This document shows positions 25,345 to 34,286 of a stretch of 64,000 bases of DNA, in pieces (within the stretch, counting starts at the first letter, position 1; every line of letters begins with the position of its first letter). Origin of the DNA: Extensimonas soli (GTDB lineage Bacteria; Pseudomonadota; Gammaproteobacteria; Burkholderiales; Burkholderiaceae_C); the NCBI RefSeq assembly GCF_029211265.1, contig NZ_JARGEL010000013.1, positions 465,359-529,358 of the forward strand, written 5' to 3'. The notes under the pieces are model-generated. The model searched no databases, had not been told where the DNA came from, and saw only the letters and a list, made by a program, of their open reading frames with translations. Both the position numbers and the translations under genes were made by a program.

Positions 25345-25360
25345 AAGCGCTAGCAGCTAT
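25345..25360 (+). repeat. Dispersed 16-bp motif AAGCGCTAGCAGCTAT
   Basis: A perfect copy in the gap between hsdR and hemH. The same 16 bases recur at 48953-48968 and, inverted and with one mismatch at the edge, at 13871-13886. Variants lie at 2831-2845 and 55879-55892. All sit between genes. Confidence 0.75.
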
Positions 25361-25386
25361 CAATACATTAGCGAGAAGGCCGTTTT

Positions 25387-26499
25387 TCAAGGCTTGCCAG
25401 CGCAAGGCCCTTCGGGGGCGCCTCCGGCGCGGGCGTGCGCGCGGGACTGGGCTTGGTGTTCGGCGTCTGGCGCTTGCGTGGGCCAGCCGCTCAGGTGCTG
25501 CTCGGCGATCTGGCCGAGGGCGGCGATCCAGGGCGGGCTGTCGTTGAGGCAGGGGATGTAGTGGAATTCCTGGCCGCCGGCCTGCAGGAAGGCGGCGCGC
25601 GCTTCCTGGTTGATTTCTTCGAGCGTCTCGAGGCAGTCGCTGGTGAAGCCGGGGCACAGCACATCGACGCGGCGCACGCCGCCTTGCGCGAGTGCGATCA
25701 GCGTGGGCTCGGTGGCGGGTTCGAGCCAGCGCGCGCGGCCAAAGCGCGATTGGAAGGTGACTTGGTACTGCTCGGCGCGCAGCGCGAGGCGCTCGGCCAG
25801 CAGCCGCGCGGTCTTGCGCGCTTCGCAGTGGTAGGGGTCGCCCAGGTGCAGCGTGCGCTCGGGCACGCCGTGAAAGCTCAACACGAGTTTTTCGCCGCGG
25901 CCTTCTCTTTTCCAGTGCGCTTCGACCTGGCGCGCGAGCGCTTCGATGTAGGCAGGGTGGTCGTGGTAGTGCTGCACCAGGCGCAGCTCGGGCACCCAGC
26001 GCGTGCGCGCGGCCCAGGCGTGCACGGCGTCGAACACGCTGGCCGTGGTGCTGCCCGCGTACTGCGGGTACAGCGGCAAGATCAGGATGCGCGTGGCGCC
26101 TTCGGCCTTGAGTGCGTCGAGCTGGCTGGCAATCGAGGGGTTGCCGTAGCGCATCGCCGCGCGCACCAGTACCTGGCTGCTGCGCTCGCCCAGCCAGCCG
26201 CGCAGCAGCGTGGCCTGCTTGTCTGACCACACGCGCAGTGGCGAGCCCTCGGGCGTCCAGATGCTCGCGTATTTGGCGGCCGACTTGGCCGGCCGCGTGC
26301 GCAGGATGATGCTGTGCAGGATGGGCCACCAGACGAAGCGCGGAATCTCGACCACGCGCGGGTCGCTCAAGAATTGCGCAAGGTAGCGCCGCACCGCGGG
26401 CGCCGTGGGCGCGTCGGGCGTGCCCAGGTTGCACAGCAAAACGGCCGTGCGCGCAGCCTGGCCGTGGGTGTAAGCAGGTTCGGGTTGAAAGCGTGCCAT
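25387..26499 (-). CDS. hemH: Ferrochelatase
   Basis: 370 residues from ATG 26499 (MARFQPEPAYTHG); an alternative ATG at 26517 adds six residues, and neither has a clear Shine-Dalgarno sequence. The enzyme inserts Fe2+ into protoporphyrin IX, the last step of heme synthesis, at the cytoplasmic membrane face. The active-site His lies in LSFHGVPE and the C-terminal signature is CPGFTSDCLETLEEI. The N-terminus AVLLCNLGTPDAPT is typical of the family. The C-terminal 20 or so residues are Ala/Arg-rich and probably disordered. Two genes of heme and electron transfer lie side by side here: a ferric-reductase-like gene is upstream on the same strand. Confidence 0.93.
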   Translation of the reverse strand: MARFQPEPAYTHGQAARTAVLLCNLGTPDAPTAPAVRRYLAQFLSDPRVVEIPRFVWWPILHSIILRTRPAKSAAKYASIWTPEGSPLRVWSDKQATLLRGWLGERSSQVLVRAAMRYGNPSIASQLDALKAEGATRILILPLYPQYAGSTTASVFDAVHAWAARTRWVPELRLVQHYHDHPAYIEALARQVEAHWKREGRGEKLVLSFHGVPERTLHLGDPYHCEARKTARLLAERLALRAEQYQVTFQSRFGRARWLEPATEPTLIALAQGGVRRVDVLCPGFTSDCLETLEEINQEARAAFLQAGGQEFHYIPCLNDSPPWIAALGQIAEQHLSGWPTQAPDAEHQAQSRAHARAGGAPEGPCAGKP

Positions 26500-26610
26500 G
26501 CGGGTATTTTGTGGCATGGCGCGCCGGGCCCAGCCGCGGGGCGGGTAATGGCCTTGCGCTGCCTGGGTTTGGGCGGGCAGGGCCGGTGTGGTGCGGGGAG
26601 CAGGCTGCGC

Positions 26611-27945
26611 TCAGCGCATCTCGAACAATTCCTGGTGAAAGTCGTCGGGCGCAAGCCCGCGCTCCGTGAAGCCGCTGCGCAGCGCTGCACCGAAGCCCGC
26701 CGGGCCGCAGAACCAGATGCTGGCGTTTTGCCAGTCGGGCACGGTTTGGCAGATGCGCTCGGCGTCCAGCCGGCCGTCGCGCGGGCTGATCAGGATGTGC
26801 AGCTGCACCTGGGCGGCTGCTGCGGCCTGGCGCAGTTTGGCCAAAAAGTTCTCATCGGGCGCGCTGGTGCTGTAAAAAAGGTCCACGGTCTTGGTGCGCA
26901 GCGCGGGCGCGTCGGCCAGCGCCAGCAGCCGGGCGATGAAGGGCGTGACGCCTATGCCGCCCGCGACCCAGATCTGGCGCGGGTGGCTGCACTCGAATTT
27001 GAAGCGTCCGTAAGGCCCTTCGACCTTGACCACGTCGCCCACTTTCACGGTGTCTGGCAGCTTGCTGGTGTAGTCACCCAGACCTTTGATGAGGAACACC
27101 AGCCGGCCGTCGCCGCGCCAGCTCGAGGAGATGGTGAAGGGGTGCGCGCCTTCGGCGTCGTCGAAGGTCACGAAGGCAAACTGCCCGGCCTCGTGCCCGG
27201 CCCAGCGGTCTTTGAGCTGGATGGCCACCTGCAGCACCTGGTTGTCGGTGTGGCGCACGAGCTGCGCCACCTCGCCCACGGCCCGGCGGCGTAGCCCCAC
27301 GCGGCGCAGCAGCGAGACGCAGGCGGCCACCGTGCCGCCCGCCATGAGCAGCGCCATCACGGGCCCGAGCGGCGAGCGCCAAAAGCCCGTGTCGAGCAAG
27401 ATGAGGCCGTGGAACACCAGCACCAGATAGACCACGGCCATCAGCCGGTGCGTTTGGTAGAAATAGCGGTACGGAAAGCGCTTGACCAGCGCCAGCCCGA
27501 TCAGGATCACGGCCGCGTAAAACGCCCATTCGCCCAGCGACTCGGCCAGGTGGCGCTGTGCCTGCATCCAGCGCAGCAACTCGCTGGCCGGCTCAGGCCG
27601 CGGCTGGCGTGCGGGCCGCTCCAGCAGGCCCCAGCCGACCAGCCACTTCGGCGCCTTGGCCCAGAGCCAGTGCAGCACGGCCACCACCAGCGCGGTGATG
27701 CCCAGCCACTTGTGCAGCCGGTAGGTTTTGTCCAGCCCGCCCAGAAAGGGCTCTATGCGCACGGGCCGCAGTGCAAGCATCATGCCCACGCTCATCACGC
27801 CCAGGGCCACGATGCCCGTGCCCTGCACGAGCGAGCCGCGCAGGCCGAAAAAGCTGTAAGGCTGCACGAGCAGCGGGTCGGCAATGAGCCACAGCGCCAG
27901 CAAAATCAGCAGCACGGCGGCGTACAGGCGTTGGATGTTCTTCAT
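26611..27945 (-). CDS. Ferric-reductase-like transmembrane flavoprotein (ferredoxin reductase family)
   Basis: 444 residues from ATG 27945, preceded by CAAGGAG. Six hydrophobic segments in the first half hold heme-ligand type His residues (LHKWLGITALVVAVLH, YQTHRLMAVVYLVLVFHG), matching the ferric reductase/NOX membrane domain. The second half is a ferredoxin-NADP reductase module: HPFTISSS for FAD binding, GPYGRFKFE, and VAGGIGVTPFIARLL plus CGPAGFG for NAD(P)H binding. It should pass electrons from NAD(P)H through FAD and heme across the inner membrane. The final acceptor is not evident. The frame extends upstream to 28890, but that part is translation of the opposite strand of the HAD gene. 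Confidence 0.85.
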   Translation of the reverse strand: MKNIQRLYAAVLLILLALWLIADPLLVQPYSFFGLRGSLVQGTGIVALGVMSVGMMLALRPVRIEPFLGGLDKTYRLHKWLGITALVVAVLHWLWAKAPKWLVGWGLLERPARQPRPEPASELLRWMQAQRHLAESLGEWAFYAAVILIGLALVKRFPYRYFYQTHRLMAVVYLVLVFHGLILLDTGFWRSPLGPVMALLMAGGTVAACVSLLRRVGLRRRAVGEVAQLVRHTDNQVLQVAIQLKDRWAGHEAGQFAFVTFDDAEGAHPFTISSSWRGDGRLVFLIKGLGDYTSKLPDTVKVGDVVKVEGPYGRFKFECSHPRQIWVAGGIGVTPFIARLLALADAPALRTKTVDLFYSTSAPDENFLAKLRQAAAAAQVQLHILISPRDGRLDAERICQTVPDWQNASIWFCGPAGFGAALRSGFTERGLAPDDFHQELFEMR

Positions 27946-28155
27946 GGCAACTCCTTGATGGCAAGGCAAAGGATACGCCGTGGGCATGAAGCGAATCTGA
28001 AGCTGCGGCAAAGAAATGGCTGCTTCCATTGCGGTAGCGCCGCGGCTCGCGTTGGTGCAGTCCCGGCGTCCGTCGCTATGGCGCCGGCAAGGGCAAAGGC
28101 GCTGTTGCTGCGCCGGCGGCTGCGTTATCCTCCGCCTGCCCCAGCCTGTCCGCCC

Positions 28156-28905
28156 ATGCCTGCCGCCCTCGACCCTTCCCGCATCCGCGCCGTCTCGCTC
28201 GACCTCGACGACACCCTCTGGCCCGTGGCGCCCACCATCGCGGGGGCCGAGGCGGCGCTGCGCGCCTGGCTCGCCGAACATGCGCCGGCCACCGCCGCGC
28301 TGCACGCGCGCCCTGCGGCCGCGCAAGCCTTGCGCGCGCAGGTGGAGCAGGATCGCCCCGACCTGCGCCACGACCTCGGCGGCCTGCGGCGCGAGACTTT
28401 GCGCCGCGCTTTTCTGGCCGCGGGCGATGACTCGGCCCTGGCCGAGCCGGCCTTCGAGGTGTTTTACCTGGCGCGCCAGCGCGTGCAGCTTTACGACGAT
28501 GCGCATGCGGCGCTGGAATTCTTGTCGGCGCGCTTTGCCGTCGTTGCGGTGTCGAACGGCAACGCCGACGTGCACCGCACGGGCGTGGGCCGGCACTTTC
28601 GTGCAGCCATCGCCGCGGGAACGGTGGGCGTGGCCAAGCCCGATGCGCGCATCTTCCACGCCGCCGCGCAGGCGCTGGACGTGCCGCCCGCCGCCGTGCT
28701 GCACGTGGGCGACGACGCCACGCTGGACGCACTCGGCGCCTTGCGCGCGGGCATGCAGGCGGTGTGGCTCAACCGCAGCGGCGCACCCTGGCCGCACGGC
28801 CCCGAGCACGCGCCGCACGCCAGCGTGCCCGACCTGACGGCGCTGTGCCGGCTGCTCGCGGGGGTGCCCGTGGCGGTGCCAGCGCTCCACGGTGTTTCGT
28901 CCTGA
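28156..28905 (+). CDS. HAD-superfamily hydrolase
   Basis: 249 residues from ATG 28156. Motif I is SLDLDDTLW (about 14-22) with the nucleophile Asp, motif II is VVAVSNGNADV, the Lys region is VAKPDARIF and motif IV is HVGDDATLDALGA. A helical cap lies between motifs I and II, which places it among class I HAD phosphatases. The substrate is unknown. It is divergent from the ferric-reductase-like gene and ends just before the second copy of the 77-bp repeat. Confidence 0.88.
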   Translation: MPAALDPSRIRAVSLDLDDTLWPVAPTIAGAEAALRAWLAEHAPATAALHARPAAAQALRAQVEQDRPDLRHDLGGLRRETLRRAFLAAGDDSALAEPAFEVFYLARQRVQLYDDAHAALEFLSARFAVVAVSNGNADVHRTGVGRHFRAAIAAGTVGVAKPDARIFHAAAQALDVPPAAVLHVGDDATLDALGALRAGMQAVWLNRSGAPWPHGPEHAPHASVPDLTALCRLLAGVPVAVPALHGVSS

Positions 28906-28911
28906 TTTCTG

Positions 28912-28988
28912 GACTTACGCAAACAAGGATGCAATAAAGTGTTTTGCCATGGGGCGAGCGCCTTGCCTGAGCCCGATTTGCGTAAGTC
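28912..28988. repeat. 77-bp intergenic repeat, copy 2
   Basis: Bounded by perfect 12-bp inverted ends, GACTTACGCAAA (28912-28923) and TTTGCGTAAGTC (28977-28988). It matches 11050-11126 at 66 of 77 positions. It lies 6 bases after the HAD gene stop and about 35 bases before the DUF2189 start, so it may terminate the first transcript or carry promoter elements for the second. Confidence 0.8.
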
Positions 28989-29023
28989 GTGTTTATTTTT
29001 GCCCCGTTTGCAATGAGGTCGCC

Positions 29024-29878
29024 ATGCCTTTGTTCCACCCGCCTCCTTTGCCCGCCGTGCGCACCATTGGCTGGATGCAGCCATTGCAGTGGCTCGCGCT
29101 CGGCTGGCGCGACATGGCGCGTGCGGGCTGGGTGAGCTTTGCGCACGGGCTGGCGCTGGCTTTGTTCGGCGCGCTCATCGTGGCCGTGGCGCACGACCGT
29201 TTTTGGCTGCTGGCCGGGGCCTTGTCGGGCTTCTTGCTCGTCGCGCCCATGCTGGCAACCAGCCTTTATGCGCTGAGCCGCGCGCTCGAGCGGGGCGAGC
29301 CGGCCCACTTTGCCACCGTGCGCGCGATCTGGCTGAGCTGGCAGCGCAGCCACCGCGGCGTGTGGGATGGCAGTTACTGGTGCCTGGTGCGCTTCGGTAT
29401 TTTGCTGTCGCTCGCGGCTACGGGCTGGGTGCTGGTTTCGGCGGCGCTCATCACTTTGCTGGCGCCTGTGCCCATACACACGCCCATGGACTTCATGCGC
29501 CACGTGGTGCTCGCACCCGATGGCACGCTGTTTGCGCTCTGGCTTGCGCTCGGCAGCCTGCTCGCGGCGCCGATTTTTGCCTCCAGCGTGGTGTCCATGC
29601 CGCTGCTGCTCGACCGCCGCGCGAGCCTGCCGCAGGCCGTGCTCACGAGCTGGCAGGTGGTGGTCGCGAACCCCGGCCCCATGGCGTTTTGGGCGGTGCT
29701 GATCGTGGGCTTCACCTTGCTTGGGATGGGCTCGCTGATGCTGGGCCTGATCGCGGTCATTCCGATGCTCGGACATGCGAGCTGGCATGCGTACCGCGAT
29801 TTGGTGGATGCGTCCAGCCTGCCGCCGCGCGCTTCCTTGAACGCTCCCGCAAACGGCGGGCAGGAGGTGCGCGCGTGA
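29024..29878 (+). CDS. DUF2189 domain-containing membrane protein
   Basis: 284 residues from ATG 29024, with GAGG upstream. Six hydrophobic segments are visible after a short cytoplasmic start that includes PLQWLALGWRDMARAGWVS, the usual opening of DUF2189 proteins. The function is unknown; relatives are often found near cytochrome oxidase or other respiratory genes. Its TGA overlaps the GTG start of the DUF2788 gene, so the two are translationally coupled. Confidence 0.82.
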   Translation: MPLFHPPPLPAVRTIGWMQPLQWLALGWRDMARAGWVSFAHGLALALFGALIVAVAHDRFWLLAGALSGFLLVAPMLATSLYALSRALERGEPAHFATVRAIWLSWQRSHRGVWDGSYWCLVRFGILLSLAATGWVLVSAALITLLAPVPIHTPMDFMRHVVLAPDGTLFALWLALGSLLAAPIFASSVVSMPLLLDRRASLPQAVLTSWQVVVANPGPMAFWAVLIVGFTLLGMGSLMLGLIAVIPMLGHASWHAYRDLVDASSLPPRASLNAPANGGQEVRA

Positions 29879-30087
29879 TCTTTGGCTATACCGAGGAGCA
29901 GCTCGCGAGCTTCTTCCTCACCTACGGGGTGGGGGCGTTCATCCTGTTCATGCTGTTCATCATCGGCCACCTGGCCTGGGAGTCCAAGGCCGGGCGCTTT
30001 GGCACGTTCGTGCTGTTTCTGGGGCTGGGCCTGGGTTTCGTCGGCTTTGTGGCCAAGTTCATCATTCAGTGGTGGTTTCAGCGCTAA
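29875..30087 (+). CDS. DUF2788 domain-containing small membrane protein
   Basis: 70 residues from GTG 29875, which overlaps the preceding stop as GTGA and has AGGAGG about 8 bases upstream. The protein has two membrane helices (FFLTYGVGAFILFMLFIIGHLAW and FGTFVLFLGLGLGFVGFVAKF) joined by a short charged loop and ends IIQWWFQR. It belongs to DUF2788, function unknown. Its 3' end overlaps the 3' end of hpnE on the other strand by 26 bp. Confidence 0.8.
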   Translation: MIFGYTEEQLASFFLTYGVGAFILFMLFIIGHLAWESKAGRFGTFVLFLGLGLGFVGFVAKFIIQWWFQR

Positions 30088-31525
30088 CTCCATGCAAGCA
30101 CGCAACGGCTTGCCGCCCCGCCGCCGTGCCGCTGCGCACAGCCCCTTCGAGCGTGGCGGGGTAGGGGCCTGCAACGTAGTCCCCGCAGGCCCACAAGCCC
30201 GGCAGCACGCACGCGGGCGGGCGCTGCAAGGCGGGCGTGCAGGCGAAGGTGGCGCGTTTTTCGACCACAGTCTGCACGGCGTGCAGCGGGCCCGGCAGGA
30301 GGTGTGCGAGTTGCGCCTGCGCCTGTGCGAGCACTTGCCGTTCCATTTCAACGCGCGTGGTGTCGGACGTGTCCGCCGCGCTCACGACGAAAGCCAGCAA
30401 GCCCGGCGGCCCGCCGAGCGCGCCGCGGTCGAACACGAACTGCGCGGGCTGCGCGGCGCTGCTGCGCAGGGCGAGCAGCGGCTGCGGCAGCACGCCCCGG
30501 CCGGTGGTGCGCGCGGATGCGGTGGATACAAATTTGCCGTCCGGCGCGGTGCATTGCGCATACACGGTAGCGATGGCGGTGTGGCGCAGCGCCTGCGCGC
30601 AGGCTGCCCAGGCGTGCAGCGCGGGGCGCTCGGCGGCGGGGGCCGTGTCCGCACAAGCATGCACGAGCCGCGCCGCCGCGCCCGCCGAGGTGGCCAGCAC
30701 CACGGCGTCGAAGCGTTCGCCGTCGAGCAGCCAGCCTGCGGCCACGCTGGCACCCATGCCGCTTGCATCCTCGCGCACGAGCCGCTGCACGCGCCGCCCC
30801 GTGTGCAGCGCGCCGCCGTGCGCGCGCAGCCAGCGCGCCGCGGGCTCGGGGAACAGGCTGCCGAGGTCGGTGCGCGGCAGCAGCAGGTGCGAGCCGCCGC
30901 GGCCGCCCAGCAGGCTGTCGTGCAGCACGCGCAAAAACACTGCGCCGCTGGCTTCGTGCACGGGCGTGTTGAGCGCCGACACGCACAGCGGTGCGATGAA
31001 GTCTTCCCGCAGCTGCTGCGGCAGCCCTGCGCACAGCTGCGCCACCGTGGCGTGCGGCGCGCAGGCAAAACCGCGGCGCTGCCACGCGGCGGCCAGGCGC
31101 AGCAGCGCCCACTTGTCGCGCCAGCGCCAGCCGCGCGCCGTGGCGATGCCCGCGAGCGCGTCCCAGGGCGGCGGCAGGTCGGGCAGCTGCAGGCCGCTGC
31201 CGTCGGCAAAGCGCAGCGCGAGCGGCAGGCGCAGCAGTGCGGATTCGGGCGCCACGCCCACGAGGCGCATGAGGCGCAGGCACTCGCCGTAGGCGCCGAT
31301 CAGAATGTGCTGGCCGTTGTCCAGCGGCCAGCCTGGGTTTTTGGGGTCAAATAGGGATCTAGCCCTTCCACCGATTGCCTGAGCAGCTTCCAGAACGATA
31401 GCTTCATGCCCGGCCTGCGCCACGGCCAGGGCCGCGGCCATGCCGGCCCAGCCGGCGCCGACGATGGCAATCTTGCGGCGCACGGGCTTTGCGATCGGAC
31501 CCACAGGCTTTGCCATCGGGCTCAC
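30062..31525 (-). CDS. hpnE: Hydroxysqualene dehydroxylase HpnE
   Basis: 487 residues. An FAD-binding Rossmann motif, IAIVGAGWAGMAAALAVAQAG, starts at about residue 19, followed by the amine-oxidase-like IGGRARSL and, near the C-terminus, PGLWACGDYVAGPYPATLEGAVRSG. HpnE reduces hydroxysqualene to squalene, the last step of the HpnCDE route. I use GTG 31525, which overlaps the hpnD stop as GTGA; ATG 31516 is an alternative three codons later. It is the downstream partner of hpnD. Confidence 0.9.
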   Translation of the reverse strand: MSPMAKPVGPIAKPVRRKIAIVGAGWAGMAAALAVAQAGHEAIVLEAAQAIGGRARSLFDPKNPGWPLDNGQHILIGAYGECLRLMRLVGVAPESALLRLPLALRFADGSGLQLPDLPPPWDALAGIATARGWRWRDKWALLRLAAAWQRRGFACAPHATVAQLCAGLPQQLREDFIAPLCVSALNTPVHEASGAVFLRVLHDSLLGGRGGSHLLLPRTDLGSLFPEPAARWLRAHGGALHTGRRVQRLVREDASGMGASVAAGWLLDGERFDAVVLATSAGAAARLVHACADTAPAAERPALHAWAACAQALRHTAIATVYAQCTAPDGKFVSTASARTTGRGVLPQPLLALRSSAAQPAQFVFDRGALGGPPGLLAFVVSAADTSDTTRVEMERQVLAQAQAQLAHLLPGPLHAVQTVVEKRATFACTPALQRPPACVLPGLWACGDYVAGPYPATLEGAVRSGTAAGRQAVACLHGVSAETTTE

Positions 31526-32361
31526 ATGCGCCCGAGCGCCTGCACCTTCCAGGCGAGCCAGAACTTGCGCAGCGGCGTGAGCTGGATGCGCTGGTGCAGC
31601 ACCTGAAAGTTTTCATGGGCGATCTCGCGCAGCAGCGTGCGGTAGATGCTGGCCATCATCAGGCCGGGCTTTTGCGTGGCGCGGTCGGCCGCGGGCAGCA
31701 GCGCCAGCGCCTCGGCGTAGCAGCGCTCGGCGCGCTCGGCCTGAAAGCGCATCAGCGCCGTGAAGCGCTCCGAGTACCGGCCCTGCAAAATCTCGTGCGC
31801 CTTCACGTCGAACTGCTGCAACTCGGCCACGGGCAGGTAGATGCGCCCGCGCCGCGCGTCCTCGCCCACGTCGCGGATGATGTTCGTGAGCTGCAGCGCC
31901 AGCCCCAGCTGGTGCGCATATTCGGTGGTGCGCGCTTCGGTCTGGCCGAAGATGCGCGCCGCCACCTCGCCCACCACGCCGGCCACGAGGTGGCAGTAGC
32001 GCGCCAGGCCCGCAAAGTCGAGGTAGCGCGTTTGCTCCAGGTCCATGCGGCAGCCCTCGATCACGGCCTGCAGGTGGCGCGGTTCTATGCCGTACACGCT
32101 GCAGTGGGGTAGCAGCGCCTGCATCACCGGGTGGCTGGGCTGGCCCGCAAAAGTGCGCGCGACCTCGCCCTCCCACCACGCGAGCTTGGTCTGCGCCACA
32201 CCCGCGTCCGAAACCTCATCGACCACGTCATCGACCGCGCGGCAAAACGCATAAAACGCCGTGATCGCCGCGCGCCGCGGGCGGGGTAGAAACAAAAAAG
32301 CGTAGTAAAAACTGCTGCCCGAGGCCAGGGCCTGCTGTTGGACGTATTGCTGCGGCGTCAT
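31522..32361 (-). CDS. hpnD: Presqualene diphosphate synthase HpnD
   Basis: 279 residues. The first aspartate-rich motif DDVVDE (44-49) and the second, NIIRDVGEDARRGRIYLP, bind Mg-diphosphate in squalene/phytoene synthases. HpnD condenses two farnesyl diphosphates to presqualene diphosphate. FYYAFLFLPRPRRAAITAFYAFCR is the typical N-terminal helix pair. The gene stands 192 bases from the divergent chemoreceptor gene, so its promoter lies in that gap. Products feed hopanoids or other triterpenes, whose cyclase is not in the window. Confidence 0.92.
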   Translation of the reverse strand: MTPQQYVQQQALASGSSFYYAFLFLPRPRRAAITAFYAFCRAVDDVVDEVSDAGVAQTKLAWWEGEVARTFAGQPSHPVMQALLPHCSVYGIEPRHLQAVIEGCRMDLEQTRYLDFAGLARYCHLVAGVVGEVAARIFGQTEARTTEYAHQLGLALQLTNIIRDVGEDARRGRIYLPVAELQQFDVKAHEILQGRYSERFTALMRFQAERAERCYAEALALLPAADRATQKPGLMMASIYRTLLREIAHENFQVLHQRIQLTPLRKFWLAWKVQALGRM

Positions 32362-32553
32362 GGGCTGGGGATTGTCCCATGCGCTCTCAGCAGCAGCCTA
32401 ACGGCCGCGCCAGTTGCCGCGCCATCGTGCCGCGTCTTCATGAACCATCACGGATATGTTTTTTTGGGATAGTCCTATGGCGCAGGCCGCCCCAGTGGGC
32501 TAGGATGTGGTGTTGGTAAAAAAATGTGTCATGAATATTTCTTGTGAGGAACC

Positions 32554-34254
32554 ATGCTCAATAACATCCGCATCACCACCAGGTTTGCTTCCTTCATTGC
32601 CATTTATTGGGTCTCTTTCGTTCTGGTTTTGGCTGTGAGTCTTTGGGGGTTAATAAATGCACGCGACAGCCTCAAGGAGGTGCACGAGCAGGCCATGCGA
32701 CGGGCCTTGCTGGCTGAGGGATCGATTGCCTACACGGTGCAAAACCGCCTGCAGGTGCTGCTTGCCTTCCAGCATGCACCCGACAGTCCTTTGGCCGCCG
32801 TGCATGACCATCCCGTGAATGAGCACCTTGATGCGATCGCGGCGACGCGCGCCAAGGCCAATGAGGAGATCAAGGCGCTGGAGGCAGGTATCAGCGACCC
32901 GCAGGAACAACAGCTTTTTGCGGCCACGCAAGGCCCGCGCGCGGCTTGGCGAGACAAACTCGATGAAGCCATACGCGCCATCGCCGCGGGTGACTTCAGT
33001 CCGCAGGTCATGGCGAAGTTTCTTGCAGCGGGACGCAACGAGGGTGAGGCGGTGGGGCAAACTCTGAGGGCCTTGCGCGATTACCAGACAGCGCGCGCGC
33101 AAAAGGCGGCCCAGCGCGCACAGGATCGGTTTGAATTCTCACTGATCTTTTTTGCTCTGGCCACGGTGTTGGGTGGTAGCGCTGCCTCCTACCTGTCGCT
33201 GACGACACTTGGTCGTCTGCGCTCGGGCTTTCGCCAGGCGGGCGACGTGGCCGGTGCGATTGCGCGTAACGACCTCACGCATGCGGTGGATGACGACAGC
33301 AAGGACGAAATCGGCGTGCTTTTGCGCCACATAGAGACCATGCGCCGCAACCTTGGCGGTGTGATCGGCCAGGTGCGCGTTGGCTCGGACGCGGTGGCAA
33401 GCGCCGCGTCGCAGGTCGCGGCGGGCACGCAGGACTTGTCCAGCCGCACCGAAGCGCAGGCGAGCTCGCTCGAACAAACGGCCGCCGCGACCGAAGAGCT
33501 CGCGAGCACCGTGCAGCACAACGCCGACAACGCGCAGCAGGCGAGCCAGCTCGCCGCCTCGGCCACCGACGCGGCCCGGCGCGGCGGCCAGGTCGTGGCG
33601 CAGGTGGTGGACACCATGGAAGCCATCAGTGATTCCTCGCGCAAGATCGCCGACATCATCGGCGTGATCGACGGCATCGCGTTCCAGACCAACATCCTCG
33701 CGCTCAACGCCGCGGTCGAGGCCGCACGCGCGGGTGAGCAGGGGCGCGGCTTTGCCGTGGTGGCCAGTGAGGTGCGCAATCTGGCAGGCCGCAGCGCCGA
33801 AGCGGCCAAAGAGGTGCGCGCGCTCATTTCCGAATCGGTCGAAAAGGTCGGCGCCGGCAATGAGCAGGTCAGCGTGGCCGGCCAGACCATGCAGGAGATC
33901 GTCGCGGGCATACAGCGCGTGTCCGACATCGTGGGCGAGATCGCCGCGGCGAGCCGCGAGCAATCGGGTGGCATCGCGCAGATCAACCAGGCCGTGACGC
34001 ACCTCGACAGCGTGACGCAGCAAAACGCCGCGCTGGTCGAGCAGACTTCGGCCGCGTCGAACGCTCTGCAGGAACAGGCGCGCCAGCTCGCGGCGCTCGC
34101 GGCGGCGTTCAAGCTCGAAGCGCAAGGCGGGGGCTGGGCCGAGGGTATGGCGGCCCGGGCAACTGGCCGGCTTTCTGCAGGATCCATTCCCCGTGCCGCC
34201 TCCCCGGCTCCTGCGGCACTGCACGCTGCGACCGAGCATCCGCGCTTGCAATAA
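32554..34254 (+). CDS. Methyl-accepting chemotaxis protein
   Basis: 566 residues from ATG 32554, with GTGAGGAA upstream. A first membrane helix (about 13-34) and a second (about 193-212) flank a roughly 160-residue periplasmic four-helix-type sensor. A HAMP domain follows and then the signalling domain with the conserved hairpin tip, [33 protein letters not shown]. The C-terminal tail is Ala/Pro-rich and lacks a CheR-binding pentapeptide of the NWETF type. The ligand is unknown. It is inserted between hpnD and hpnC in the opposite orientation and ends 32 bases from the hpnC stop. Confidence 0.93.
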   Translation: MLNNIRITTRFASFIAIYWVSFVLVLAVSLWGLINARDSLKEVHEQAMRRALLAEGSIAYTVQNRLQVLLAFQHAPDSPLAAVHDHPVNEHLDAIAATRAKANEEIKALEAGISDPQEQQLFAATQGPRAAWRDKLDEAIRAIAAGDFSPQVMAKFLAAGRNEGEAVGQTLRALRDYQTARAQKAAQRAQDRFEFSLIFFALATVLGGSAASYLSLTTLGRLRSGFRQAGDVAGAIARNDLTHAVDDDSKDEIGVLLRHIETMRRNLGGVIGQVRVGSDAVASAASQVAAGTQDLSSRTEAQASSLEQTAAATEELASTVQHNADNAQQASQLAASATDAARRGGQVVAQVVDTMEAISDSSRKIADIIGVIDGIAFQTNILALNAAVEAARAGEQGRGFAVVASEVRNLAGRSAEAAKEVRALISESVEKVGAGNEQVSVAGQTMQEIVAGIQRVSDIVGEIAAASREQSGGIAQINQAVTHLDSVTQQNAALVEQTSAASNALQEQARQLAALAAAFKLEAQGGGWAEGMAARATGRLSAGSIPRAASPAPAALHAATEHPRLQ

Positions 34255-34286
34255 GCCGCCAAGCGCAAAGTGCGGCGCGGCGCGGT

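Noticed and set aside
28016..28890. N-terminal extension of the ferric-reductase-like protein to 28890
   Set aside because: The extra residues are Arg/Gly-rich antisense translation of the HAD gene, and ATG 27945 has a good Shine-Dalgarno sequence.
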